A stretch of 24,505 nt of DNA from a virus. The notes beneath the pieces are model-generated. The model was given only the letters and a program-made list of their open reading frames with translations. It was not told the DNA's origin and did no database searches. Location: the IMG/VR virus record IMGVR_UViG_3300032245_000005, positions 1-24,505 of that record, one strand, 5' to 3'. Position numbers and translations under genes: made by a program. Of the stretch, positions 14,966 to 21,868 are shown piece by piece; position 1 is the stretch's first letter; every line of letters begins with the position of its first letter.

Positions 14966-15868
14966 TTATATAACCGCCCAGCGTGAGCCGGAACTTACGG
15001 TGACCGATTGACCTGATGCTATCGTGATGGGGCCTGTAGACATTCCAGAAGTGCCAGCCGCTATCGTATAGCTTACGCTGACTGTTTGGTTATTGATTAC
15101 GATGCCATTCCCCGCATTTAGCACAGATGCTTGAAACTCTCCTGTGCTTGGCTTGTACAAAAGTTTGGCATTGCTTGTGTAAATGTTTAATGCTGTGCCG
15201 CTTGTAGCCGCCGCAAAGAGAGGATATACGTTAGTAGCCGTTGAGGTGTCATTGCTGATTGCTGACCCGCCCACTGACTTCCATGCTGGAGATGCGCCGC
15301 TATAGCCTTCAAACTCATTTGTCGTGCTGTTGTAGCGCAACATACCCGTAACAGAAGAGCCGGGCTGTTGGGCTGTCGTACCCTTACTGATCGTCAAAGC
15401 ACCAGTAGAAGAGAAGATAGAGTCTGCCGAGGCGTTTAAAGCAGTGACGTTAGAGATGCCGTATTGATTGGAAACTTTTACAAAGTCAACCCCATTCCAA
15501 GCGCAAACAGCATACTCATTAGCCAAGATCGTTACACCAGCTGTAGGGCCAACGCCTACTAACTTAATCGACTGGGTGCTTCCCGTCTTGTTGATAACAA
15601 CATAGACCTTAGACTGTGCTGGAGCTGTGATCGTTCTGGTTGCTGTCCCGCTTGCTGTCCATAGCAGGATGGCTTCTCTTGAAGTATTTGCCGCACCAGA
15701 TGTGGTGGATAAGGTTACATCTGCATCGGAAGTGATAGTGGTAGTTCCAGCAATTGCTGAGTCTAAGAGGTTCGTAATGGAGTTATTGACTATATCGCCC
15801 CATGTACCCGACAGTTCACCAGTAACGGGTAGTGCAAGCCCTAACAGTGAGGTATATGCTGTGGTCAC
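14966..15868 (-). CDS. Tail fibre/adhesin-like protein, GTG start (300 aa)
   Basis: The N-terminus TTAYTSLLGLALPVTGELSG with GTWGDIVNNSITNLLDSAIA is a well known phage fibre N-terminal motif. The central part (AILLWTASGTATRTITAPAQ; KVYVVINKTGSTQSIKL; YAVCAWNGVDFVKVS) is the beta-rich domain that often follows it. The C-terminal 47 residues, ending SGQSVTVSSGSRWAVI, are shared with the next fibre. The start is GTG at 15866-15868 with a perfect AGGAG 6 nt upstream (15875-15879). A possible promoter lies just before it at 15890-15918. Structural role confident; receptor specificity unknown. Confidence 0.87.
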   Translation of the reverse strand: MTTAYTSLLGLALPVTGELSGTWGDIVNNSITNLLDSAIAGTTTITSDADVTLSTTSGAANTSREAILLWTASGTATRTITAPAQSKVYVVINKTGSTQSIKLVGVGPTAGVTILANEYAVCAWNGVDFVKVSNQYGISNVTALNASADSIFSSTGALTISKGTTAQQPGSSVTGMLRYNSTTNEFEGYSGASPAWKSVGGSAISNDTSTATNVYPLFAAATSGTALNIYTSNAKLLYKPSTGEFQASVLNAGNGIVINNQTVSVSYTIAAGTSGMSTGPITIASGQSVTVSSGSRWAVI

Positions 15869-15889
15869 GTTCTGCTCCTATATTCTTTC

Positions 15890-15918
15890 ATTTTATAGCC
15901 ATTCCTACTAAATCACAA
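15890..15918 (-). promoter_or_regulatory. Possible sigma70-like promoter in the fibre region
   Basis: On the minus strand TTGTGA (15913-15918) and TAAAAT (15890-15895) are separated by exactly 17 nt, in the longest gene-free gap seen (39 nt). The match to TTGACA/TATAAT is 4 and 5 of 6. It would give extra transcripts of the fibres and lysis genes. AT-rich chance matches are common, so confidence is low. Confidence 0.3.
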
Positions 15919-16825
15919 CCCAACGAGAGCCGGAACTTATAGTGACAGACTGCCCGCTTGCAATAGAAATTGGCCCAGCAGACATAGCTGAATCCCCGCT
16001 TGCAATAGTGTAGCTTGCAGAAACTGTTTTACTGTTAACCACGATTCCGTTAGATGCTCTTACGGTTGCGCCTGTTAATTGGTTTGGTGTGGTAACTGCG
16101 CCAGCCGTGCTTATAGTCAAGGCATCCGCTGTATTGACAGAGCCGTTAACAATAAAACTGATTGCTTGGCTGTCCCAAGTTCCTATGGCTAGTGGGCCGC
16201 CATTTGATTCTAGAAATAGCGCTGATGCCGTAGAAAAGGTGTTGTTTGGATACCCTGCCGCAGAATAACTGTAAGCCGAGTTGTTTGCACCAATTTCAAG
16301 ATACGATGAACGGTTGTTGTTATTTACCGCATAAGCACCATAACTTGTATTGCTTGAGCTTGTGTTTTGTAAACTCGTATAAAGATACAGTGTTTCACTT
16401 GCTGTAAAAGCCGCAATCATTCCCGTATCAGAAGTTGTTGCGTTACCAACATTTAATGAGCCAACAGTAGATGCGCCAGTTGTGTAGGGAATCAAAACCC
16501 TGCCATTAGCATCTTGGTTTACTGACTTACCAGAAGGATAGGTAACAAATACATCTTTTGTTCCAGCGCTGAAGTTAACCAGTGAGCCTGAGTTGCTGGA
16601 TGACAAAACTGTCGTGCGGGCGAGGGTTGTTCCTGACGAGGTGTAAGTTCCAATGCCCACCTCCCACTCAGAGCCTGTCTGCCCCGCAATCGTGTAGTAG
16701 GTAGTGTTTCCATTACCAATAGCGGCAAATGACTGGAATCCCGTAGAGGCACCAAGCAGAGTCACCGTCCCCGTACCAGTCGTTGTGGTGGTTTCCTTTA
16801 CTCTATCTGCTAGTACAAGCGCCAT
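15908..16825 (-). CDS. Tail fibre/adhesin-like protein (305 aa)
   Basis: The N-terminus ALVLADRVKETTTTTGTGTV, TIAGQTGSEWEVGIGTYTSS and TTVLSSSNSGSLVNFSAGTK is a recognisable phage virion domain often found at the start of fibre proteins. A middle Asn/Ser/Tyr-rich region (TSLQNTSSSNTSYGAYAVNN) may be the host-facing part. The last 47 residues (NGIVVNSKTVSASYTI ... SSGSRWVVI) are the module shared with the downstream fibre. ATG is preceded by TAAGGAATAAAA, the TAA being the stop of the repeat protein. There is no S74 chaperone, so trimerisation must rely on the C-terminal module or on a partner. Confidence 0.85.
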   Translation of the reverse strand: MALVLADRVKETTTTTGTGTVTLLGASTGFQSFAAIGNGNTTYYTIAGQTGSEWEVGIGTYTSSGTTLARTTVLSSSNSGSLVNFSAGTKDVFVTYPSGKSVNQDANGRVLIPYTTGASTVGSLNVGNATTSDTGMIAAFTASETLYLYTSLQNTSSSNTSYGAYAVNNNNRSSYLEIGANNSAYSYSAAGYPNNTFSTASALFLESNGGPLAIGTWDSQAISFIVNGSVNTADALTISTAGAVTTPNQLTGATVRASNGIVVNSKTVSASYTIASGDSAMSAGPISIASGQSVTISSGSRWVVI

Positions 16826-16834
16826 TTTTATTCC

Positions 16835-17860
16835 TTAATTCACAGTATCAATGACTTGCCATTGAGGGTCTTCAACATTGTTTATGTCCGTCCAGCCCGC
16901 TGATTGCGAATCATCTATATTTTGCCAGTTTGCTGTCTGACTGTCATCTATCAATGACCAGTAGAAAGCCGCAAGAGTTCCTACATATCCTTGGGCTGAA
17001 TTTCCAGTCAATGCCTGTGAAATGCTAAACCCAAGAGTTCCAACATCGCCATTTGCGTTTAAACCTGTAAGTGCCGCCGCCTTGCCGGGCAAGATAGTCC
17101 CAACAAACCCAGACGCTATATTGCCACTCAGCGCAACAGAGACTGTTACTCCTGCCGCCCCTACACTACCACTAGCCGTTACACCACTTAGGTCTACAGC
17201 CATTGATGGAGTAACTGACCCTACGAATCCTGACGCAACATCGCCTGACTCTACAGGCGCTACTTGCGGAGTTAATGTTCCTACAGCCCCGGAAGCCACA
17301 ACACCCGTCAGTGCCACCGTGATGGTAGTGGTAACGTTACCAACAAAACCAGAAGCTATATCTCCAGCCTGTGTGGGGGATATGCTTGGAGTTACCGCTC
17401 CTACCGCACCCGATGCAGACTTACCCGTTAATGCCTGAGATGCTGTTGGAGTAACCGCGCCTACGGATCCAGATGCCAAATTACCAGAAAGAGCAACTGA
17501 GAAACTAGTGGTAACGTTTCCAACGGCACCAGAGGCCGCATCTCCCGTCAGAGCTACAGACTGTGTTCCAGCAACAGATCCAACCGCTCCAGAAGCTGTT
17601 ATGCCTGTCAGCGCTACCGAGAAAGTCGGTGTAACAGTGCCAACAAATCCTGATGCAATATCCCCGCTCTCAGCCTGTGAGCTACTGGGGGTTACTGTTC
17701 CGACTGCTCCAGATGCTGTTACGCCTGTGAGGGCTACAGAACTGCTTACGCCTAATGTACCTACCGCTCCTGATGCCGCATTACCCGTTAAGGCGACAGC
17801 AACCGTTACCCCAGATAGCGAGGCAAACGGCGTTTCAGCAAAAGCGGAGATACCAAACAT
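16835..17860 (-). CDS. Repeat protein: fourteen 20-residue ASGAVGT units, virion adhesin/structural (341 aa)
   Basis: The N-terminus MFGISAFAETPFASL is a typical phage fibre-region start. Residues 22-301 are 14 uninterrupted units of exactly 20 residues with the consensus VALTGxxASGAVGTVTPSxS. Some units carry the variant ESGDIASGFVG, and the last ones degenerate. The C-terminal 40 residues form a second short repeat of about 11 residues, each beginning with Trp (WSLIDDSQTAN, WQNIDDSQSAG, WTDINNVEDPQ, WQVIDTVN). A regular beta structure is likely. No SD lies directly before the ATG: GGAGG is 21 nt upstream, beyond a hairpin. Fibre or virion-decoration role inferred from neighbours. Confidence 0.85.
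   Translation of the reverse strand: MFGISAFAETPFASLSGVTVAVALTGNAASGAVGTLGVSSSVALTGVTASGAVGTVTPSSSQAESGDIASGFVGTVTPTFSVALTGITASGAVGSVAGTQSVALTGDAASGAVGNVTTSFSVALSGNLASGSVGAVTPTASQALTGKSASGAVGAVTPSISPTQAGDIASGFVGNVTTTITVALTGVVASGAVGTLTPQVAPVESGDVASGFVGSVTPSMAVDLSGVTASGSVGAAGVTVSVALSGNIASGFVGTILPGKAAALTGLNANGDVGTLGFSISQALTGNSAQGYVGTLAAFYWSLIDDSQTANWQNIDDSQSAGWTDINNVEDPQWQVIDTVN
16958..17797 (-). repeat. Array of 14 coding repeats, 60-bp period
   Basis: 840 bases encode 14 units of 20 residues without any length change. The DNA copies differ at many third positions, so protein-level selection, not recent duplication, keeps the pattern. Confidence 0.9.
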
Positions 17861-17888
17861 GGTCTAAACGGCTTTGAGCCGCCTCCGC
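17861..17888 (-). promoter_or_regulatory. Hairpin-spaced Shine-Dalgarno for the repeat protein
   Basis: Reading the minus strand: GGAGG (17882-17886), then a hairpin CGGCT-CAA-AGCCG (17881-17869), then TTTAGACC, then ATG. The linear spacing is 21 nt, too long, but with the 13-nt hairpin folded out it becomes 8 nt. No other SD is visible near the ATG. Confidence 0.5.
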
Positions 17889-18365
17889 TTATGTTGTAGA
17901 GATACGCAGTAAAGCGGTAGTCGTTGTGTTTGAAGGCATCGTCAACGCAAAAGTACCAGCAGTAATTGTTTGATTACCAAAGGTATATACGCCAACAGCC
18001 TTGTTTGACTGGCTTGAGTTATACATAAGCATCGCATTGAAAGAAGTTGTCAATGTAACGTTTGTGTAGCTGATACTCGCCGAGGGTGTCCAATAAGCCA
18101 CGCCAGCTGTTGCAGAACTGTTAGTCGAGGCAGGGGCAGTAGCGTTTGTGATTGTCACGCCACCAGCCGTGTAGTTAGTTCCAGTCACTTCACCCGTGGC
18201 TGAATAGACTGTAGTGGAGGCATCAATTGTGGCGCTGGTCAAGTACAAAGCCGCCTTGAAGGTGTCTGCTGTAGTTGCCGCACGGATAGGTGCTACGCCA
18301 AAGTTGTGAGTTGCAGTTAGCGCTTCGGCTAAAAACGAAGTGCATAGGGATGCGGTATTTGCCAT
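17889..18365 (-). CDS. Small beta-rich structural protein, paralogue of the 138-aa neighbour (158 aa)
   Basis: Contains DTFKAALYLTSATIDASTTV, YSATGEVTGTNYTAGGVTIT, ending in FGNQTITAGTFALTMPSN. These align with the protein at 18563-18979 (DTIKIALYTANVDLNQDTTV ... GYTAGGYTLTG ... FTITMPAN). I recognise this family as a small conserved virion protein of podovirus-like phages; the precise place in the particle is not known to me. ATG is preceded by AAGGAAATATT. The protein is nearly free of charge in its C-terminal half and Thr/Ser/Ala-rich, as usual for beta-sandwich decoration or tail proteins. Confidence 0.8.
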   Translation of the reverse strand: MANTASLCTSFLAEALTATHNFGVAPIRAATTADTFKAALYLTSATIDASTTVYSATGEVTGTNYTAGGVTITNATAPASTNSSATAGVAYWTPSASISYTNVTLTTSFNAMLMYNSSQSNKAVGVYTFGNQTITAGTFALTMPSNTTTTALLRISTT

Positions 18366-18377
18366 AATATTTCCTTG

Positions 18378-18566
18378 TTAGAAAGTGCCTACTTCGCCAC
18401 CGATTGGTAGAGATCTTTTCAAAGTCACATGGGCTGAACGGTGAACCAGTTCACCCTCTAACCAGTATTCAACCCAAGTGGTTAGTTCGTTATCGTCTTC
18501 AAATGTTCCCTCTCGCTTTTCCAGCAAAGAGTCATCCATTTCGCCTTTAGTCGTTGTTACTATCAA
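18378..18566 (-). CDS. Small acidic phage protein with TTG start (62 aa)
   Basis: The sequence includes DDSLLEKREGTFEDDNELTT, WVEYWLEGELVHRSAHVTLK and ends RSLPIGGEVGTF. No known domain is recognised. The start is TTG at 18564-18566, overlapping the stop of the upstream gene as TTGA and preceded by a perfect AGGAG with 6-nt spacing (18573-18577). An internal ATG at residue 10 has no comparable SD. It sits between two paralogous beta-rich proteins and is probably co-made with them, perhaps as a partner. Function unknown. Confidence 0.72.
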   Translation of the reverse strand: MIVTTTKGEMDDSLLEKREGTFEDDNELTTWVEYWLEGELVHRSAHVTLKRSLPIGGEVGTF

Positions 18567-18979
18567 TTTGAACTCCTGATAAGTGCCGCTGTCGGCGTAT
18601 TGGCCGGCATCGTAATTGTAAATGTGGTGGTGGATGTTTTATCAGATCCAAAATCTAAAACACAAACAGACTTATTGCCCTTGCTTGCGTTATAAAGCAA
18701 CGCACAACGAGCAGTCAAAGCCGCATTCCATGTCACATTATTCCAATTTACATAGGCCGTGTAGTCAGAAGAGCTGATTGATACACCAGTTAATGTGTAG
18801 CCACCAGCCGTATACCCAGATGCAGACACTTCATTTGTAGTTGAATACACAGTCGTATCTTGGTTTAAATCAACATTAGCCGTATACAAAGCTATCTTGA
18901 TAGTATCCGTAGATAGATCATGTATGCCTTGATACAGTTCTTTCTTGAAACTGGTGGTCTGGGTTTGAACTATGCTCAT
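18563..18979 (-). CDS. Small beta-rich structural protein (138 aa), paralogue of the 158-aa neighbour
   Basis: The N-terminus SIVQTQTTSFKKELYQGIHD and the block ALYTANVDLNQDTTVYSTTN with EVSASGYTAGGYTLTG are of a small virion family I know from podovirus-like genomes. The last third (ALLYNASKGNKSVCVLDFGS, TFTITMPANTPTAALI) corresponds to MLMYNSSQSNKAVGVYTFGN and FALTMPSNTTTTALL in the 158-residue paralogue. ATG overlaps the adaptor-like gene stop (ATGA). No membrane segment is present. It probably forms part of the tail or head surface; this is inference. Confidence 0.82.
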   Translation of the reverse strand: MSIVQTQTTSFKKELYQGIHDLSTDTIKIALYTANVDLNQDTTVYSTTNEVSASGYTAGGYTLTGVSISSSDYTAYVNWNNVTWNAALTARCALLYNASKGNKSVCVLDFGSDKTSTTTFTITMPANTPTAALIRSSN

Positions 18980-19629
18980 TGAACTTGCGTCCTAACCTGA
19001 CCATCACGATAAGCATCCATACGTTGTTTGCCGTCACCCAAGTTCTTGAGTAGAGCAATAGACTGTAGATACATCTCGTTGTAAAACTTAACCAAATCTG
19101 GTTCGCCCTTCATGTAACGAATGGCTTCAACCATAGTTCCATTAAGAAGAGCAGAATCAAAGTTGTCGCCTAACCAAGTTCGGCTGGCGGTAACAATTGA
19201 CTCAGGGTAATAGTAGTAATGCAACTCAGCTTTGTAAGCCGCATCTGGTGTTGGGCCAAGAATGAATGCCAATTCTTTTACATCGGCAGACTGTGGGCCA
19301 AAGATGGCGTAGTGTTTAGGCTTTCCAGTGTCCGCAGGATTGGGATATGCATCTCTAATAAAGTTAACGTCTTTATTCAACAGATAGATGTAATCGCCAC
19401 CAGCGGCTGGATATACAGCCAAAGAGTATGTAGACAAGAAATCATCAGGCGCAGATAAATACTTATTACCAGAAGTCAAAGTTCCAGTAACGTTCTTTCT
19501 CAGGTTGGAGATCTGCACCGTGTTATAAATGCGTTGCTCCGCCTGTTTAATCATGGTATTCATATCCGCTGTGGGAAACGTGTTCTCACAGTAGTCTGAA
19601 ACAGCAATGACTAATTCACTATATGTCAT
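18976..19629 (-). CDS. Head-tail adaptor-like protein (217 aa)
   Basis: The N-terminal helices MTYSELVIAVSDYCENTFPT and MIKQAEQRIYNTVQISNLRK, followed by the beta part NVTGTLTSGNKYLSAPDDFL, form the pattern of podovirus/siphovirus adaptor proteins that dock below the portal. Next come ILGPTPDAAYKAELHYYYYP and TWLGDNFDSALLNGTMVEAI. It ends with helices NEMYLQSIALLKNLGDGKQR. Length is normal for the group. It is coupled at both ends by ATGA overlaps. The adaptor role is family knowledge; the sequence shows the recognisable segments. It would bridge the portal, outside this window, to the hub at 7518-9653. Confidence 0.85.
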   Translation of the reverse strand: MTYSELVIAVSDYCENTFPTADMNTMIKQAEQRIYNTVQISNLRKNVTGTLTSGNKYLSAPDDFLSTYSLAVYPAAGGDYIYLLNKDVNFIRDAYPNPADTGKPKHYAIFGPQSADVKELAFILGPTPDAAYKAELHYYYYPESIVTASRTWLGDNFDSALLNGTMVEAIRYMKGEPDLVKFYNEMYLQSIALLKNLGDGKQRMDAYRDGQVRTQVQ

Positions 19630-19892
19630 GCCATTGGGCCTCTGGCCATCACGCCTTTAGTTGCCGCACCAGTGCCACGAATTTTGATACCAGATGTTTT
19701 GGGTTGCTCGTCACCAGCAGATCTGCTGATAGCGCCAACGCTCACATCGTACTGATCAAGCTTGCTTTTGTTAGGCTCTTTGCCGGGATTGTTAGCAATC
19801 TTTGTGGCTTTGCCATTCATATCGTGTGGCTTGGCATAGACGCTGGCAGAGCCAACTTCTTTACCCATCATTTTCTTGCTAAATGTGGCCAT
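19626..19892 (-). CDS. Small basic phage protein, C-terminal RGTGAATKG motif (88 aa)
   Basis: Basic and low in hydrophobic residues: the N-terminus is ATFSKKMMGKEVGSASVYAK. The C-terminus SGIKIRGTGAATKGVMARGP-MA is a motif I associate with a small conserved phage protein beside neck genes. The basic C-terminal tail, rich in Gly and Arg, suggests a flexible peptide that binds nucleic acid or a protein partner. TAATG couples it to the upstream 65-residue gene and ATGA to the adaptor downstream. Function unknown; disordered head-neck accessory protein is a plausible reading. Confidence 0.78.
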   Translation of the reverse strand: MATFSKKMMGKEVGSASVYAKPHDMNGKATKIANNPGKEPNKSKLDQYDVSVGAISRSAGDEQPKTSGIKIRGTGAATKGVMARGPMA

Positions 19893-20089
19893 TATTTGCC
19901 CCTTGAAGATTTCATTTGATTGGCAACTTTAGCCAAGCCGCGACCCAATTTACGCATTTGCATATTGGTCTTGCCGCCTTTAGCTAACTTCAAAGTGGTA
20001 CCTTTACCACCTTTATGCTCTTGAGCATCGTGCTGTTTAAAGGCTTTTTTAATCATAGCCTTGTCTTGTTTTACATCTTCTTTATCCAT
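19892..20089 (-). CDS. Small basic Lys-rich protein with LAKGGK motif (65 aa)
   Basis: Begins DKEDVKQDKAMIKKAFKQHD, passes an His/Gly/Lys stretch (QEHKGGKGTTLK) and has LAKGGKTNMQMRKLGRGLAK followed by VANQMKSSRGK. The N-terminal half is a charged helix and the C-terminal half strongly basic. The LAKGGK motif reappears in several other proteins of this window. ATG is preceded by AGGAGCGGAAC. I recognise the type as a conserved tiny phage protein but know no function; DNA binding or a virion scaffold role would fit the charge. Confidence 0.78.
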   Translation of the reverse strand: MDKEDVKQDKAMIKKAFKQHDAQEHKGGKGTTLKLAKGGKTNMQMRKLGRGLAKVANQMKSSRGK

Positions 20090-20098
20090 GTTCCGCTC

Positions 20099-20515
20099 CT
20101 AAGTTACGCTTACCGTTACTGTACCAACACTTGTCGTTCCCACCAAGTTATTTGGCGTTAAACCTACATCAAAATTGCTTGATCCACCCACTGGATACCA
20201 ACCCCATTGAATATCTCTAGAACCCCCCGTAGGGTAGCCACCAAAGCTATCGTTTGGATTGATCTGCAATCCATTCACACCAGCCGTTACATAAGTAGTA
20301 TCTTTCCTTGGTTCTCTCAAAGCCTGTGGATCCTCTACTGGGTACATACCCAATAACAACTGTGGCTGATCTGGATCCCAGCACTCAGGGCAAACCTTTA
20401 GGTCATACCGCTTTGTCTTGATAACCTCTGTCTTTAACTTTTTGAGCTTGTACTGCTGACCACACCGATCACACTCGGCTATGGCAAATTTGCCAGAGGC
20501 GAATGTATTACCCAT
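20099..20515 (-). CDS. Zinc-ribbon phage structural-region protein (138 aa)
   Basis: Residues 15-45 carry two CxxC knuckles: Cys15 and Cys18 in AECDRCGQQY, Cys42 and Cys45 in KVCPECWDPDQ, spaced like a zinc ribbon. The following PQLLLGMYPVEDPQALREPR is conserved in a family I recognise from aquatic podovirus-like phages. The C-terminal half is Gly/Asn/Thr-rich (DSFGGYPTGGSRDIQWGWYP) and looks like a flexible beta tail. Its start shares one base with the upstream stop (TAATG). Zinc binding is predicted from the four cysteines; a role in neck assembly is inferred from position only. Confidence 0.82.
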   Translation of the reverse strand: MGNTFASGKFAIAECDRCGQQYKLKKLKTEVIKTKRYDLKVCPECWDPDQPQLLLGMYPVEDPQALREPRKDTTYVTAGVNGLQINPNDSFGGYPTGGSRDIQWGWYPVGGSSNFDVGLTPNNLVGTTSVGTVTVSVT

Positions 20516-21450
20516 TAGGGTGTACTCCCACCAATGAACTGCTGTCTAGGCACAAACCGCAATGGCGCTTTCTCATGGTCTTCACCAGCCGCCAAATTGA
20601 ACTGTTCATCGTATGCTTGTTTCAGCATATCCAAACGTCCTTGTAACTCAGGCACTTTCATGGCTATGTAGTAAGCCAATCCTGAGACAACGCAAGGCAA
20701 GAAACGAAAATTCATATCAGATACCTGCACACCAGAACCAGCATCTTGAATCCTACGCATTCTGTAGTAGACAAACTGGTAAGGGGTAGAGTTATCTGGG
20801 GTTGGCCATACTGTTACCGCAGGTAGCTGGGGTACATACACGGCTGTTCCTGTTGTGTGCGTAGCCGCCGTTGTGCCTGACTGCCCACGGAATACATTGC
20901 CAATAGTATTGCCGTCAATGTAGTTGTAATACATGATCTCCGAGTCCAACTTAATGAACCCAGATCCAGCCAATCCAGAAGTAGAACTTAGCGTAATTGT
21001 TGTGGCACTAGTGGTAACGTTTCCATTGGTAGTCAAACTAGTTGGATTAGTCTCCCCAGACAAACGCTGAATCCACACTTGGATAGGACGAGCCTGAGTC
21101 AGTTTATTGGGAATAGTGGCATAGGTAGAAACACTAATACGGCTGATTGTTAGGTCAGCTTGTGTGCTTACAGAGTTAGCACCAGTACGAATTACATGGT
21201 CTAACAGATCAATAGTATCAAGTGGCAAAGAATAAGTATTCAATCCCGGCGTTAAATCAATTACACCCTGCTCAATCGTCCACATATTCAAGCCACGATT
21301 AGACCATTCAATGGTCATTATGTTCATGGATCTACGGGCAGTCCTTAGATCGTAGCCTGTACGCATTTCTCGACCCGCACGTTCCCACGCTTCCTCGGCA
21401 ATCTCCGTGAAGTCCATGTTGAAGGCGGTTGAGCCAGTGGTGTAATTCAT
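20515..21450 (-). CDS. Head-tail connector-like structural protein with inserted beta domain (311 aa)
   Basis: The helical N-terminus FNMDFTEIAEEAWERAGREM, YDLRTARRSMNIMTIEWSNR and GLNMWTIEQGVIDLTPGLNT is typical of a connector or tubular protein family in podovirus-like phages. At about residues 133-207 a Thr/Ser-rich beta module is inserted (TTSATTITLSSTSGLAGSGF, SEIMYYNYIDGNTIGNVFRG). The flanking sequence then resumes as LPAVTVWPTPDNSTPYQFVY. The C-terminal helix LQGRLDMLKQAYDEQFNLAA precedes APLRFVPRQQFI. It is coupled at its start to the 82-residue gene (ATGA). Connector role from family resemblance; ring position inferred. Confidence 0.83.
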   Translation of the reverse strand: MNYTTGSTAFNMDFTEIAEEAWERAGREMRTGYDLRTARRSMNIMTIEWSNRGLNMWTIEQGVIDLTPGLNTYSLPLDTIDLLDHVIRTGANSVSTQADLTISRISVSTYATIPNKLTQARPIQVWIQRLSGETNPTSLTTNGNVTTSATTITLSSTSGLAGSGFIKLDSEIMYYNYIDGNTIGNVFRGQSGTTAATHTTGTAVYVPQLPAVTVWPTPDNSTPYQFVYYRMRRIQDAGSGVQVSDMNFRFLPCVVSGLAYYIAMKVPELQGRLDMLKQAYDEQFNLAAGEDHEKAPLRFVPRQQFIGGSTP

Positions 21451-21695
21451 TTCTTAGCAGTCTTTGCAGATTGAATAAACGCTTCAGCCGTTGGCGCACC
21501 TAGCGATCCGGGCTTACGCATCTTTTCACCAGAGCCTTTGGCAATACGTTTTCTCTTGGCATTGATATTGGCATACAAACCAATGGGGCCGCCTTCAGCA
21601 TATTGCGTAAAGTCGGTATCGTCCCGTCTAGCTTTCCGCTTTCCGGTAGGCATCTTTGAGGGATTTATATCCCCCATACCACGACACGCTCTCAT
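21447..21695 (-). CDS. Small basic conserved phage protein, GSGEKMRKPGSLGAPTA motif (82 aa)
   Basis: Starts MRACRGMGDINPSKMPTGKR, has a middle YAEGGPIGLYANINAKRKRI, and then GSGEKMRKPGSLGAPTAEAF, ending in a Lys/Ala helix. This is a small family I recognise beside connector genes of aquatic podovirus-like phages; no function is assigned to my knowledge. The YAEGGPIG segment is one of the Gly-Gly motifs repeated in this window. ATGA overlaps couple it at both ends, and AAAGGA precedes its start. Strongly basic; probably partly disordered. Confidence 0.8.
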   Translation of the reverse strand: MRACRGMGDINPSKMPTGKRKARRDDTDFTQYAEGGPIGLYANINAKRKRIAKGSGEKMRKPGSLGAPTAEAFIQSAKTAKK

Positions 21696-21868
21696 TTTTT
21701 AAGTCCTTTAAGGGTTTGTGCCAATCTAGCACGTTTACCCTCAACACCAGATTTCTTTGCGGCGGCGGCAAGCTTCTTGGCGGGGATGGTTTTACCAGCC
21801 TTTACACCAAGTTCTTTGCGCAAAGCGCCGGGTTTAGAAATAGCTTTTTGAATCCATTTTTCAGCCAT
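21692..21868 (-). CDS. Small basic helical phage protein (58 aa)
   Basis: The start is the ATG at 21866-21868 (MAEKWIQKAISKPGALRKEL), sharing one base with the upstream stop (TAATG) and preceded by GGGGA; a longer frame up to 21901 would overlap the upstream gene and has no SD. The rest, GVKAGKTIPAKKLAAAAKKS and RARLAQTLKGLKK, is very rich in Lys and Ala. I recognise it as a frequent tiny phage protein without known function. Its charge would suit binding of DNA or acidic virion surfaces. Confidence 0.78.
   Translation of the reverse strand: MAEKWIQKAISKPGALRKELGVKAGKTIPAKKLAAAAKKSGVEGKRARLAQTLKGLKK

Noticed and set aside
16958-17797. Regular 60-bp repeats resembling a CRISPR-like array
   Set aside because: Repeats are coding, contiguous without spacers, and degenerate at third codon positions.
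17022-17867. Two plus-strand open frames over the repeat gene (17022-17438 and 17508-17867)
   Set aside because: They are the complement of the 20-residue repeat array and stay open only because the repeated codons lack antisense stops.
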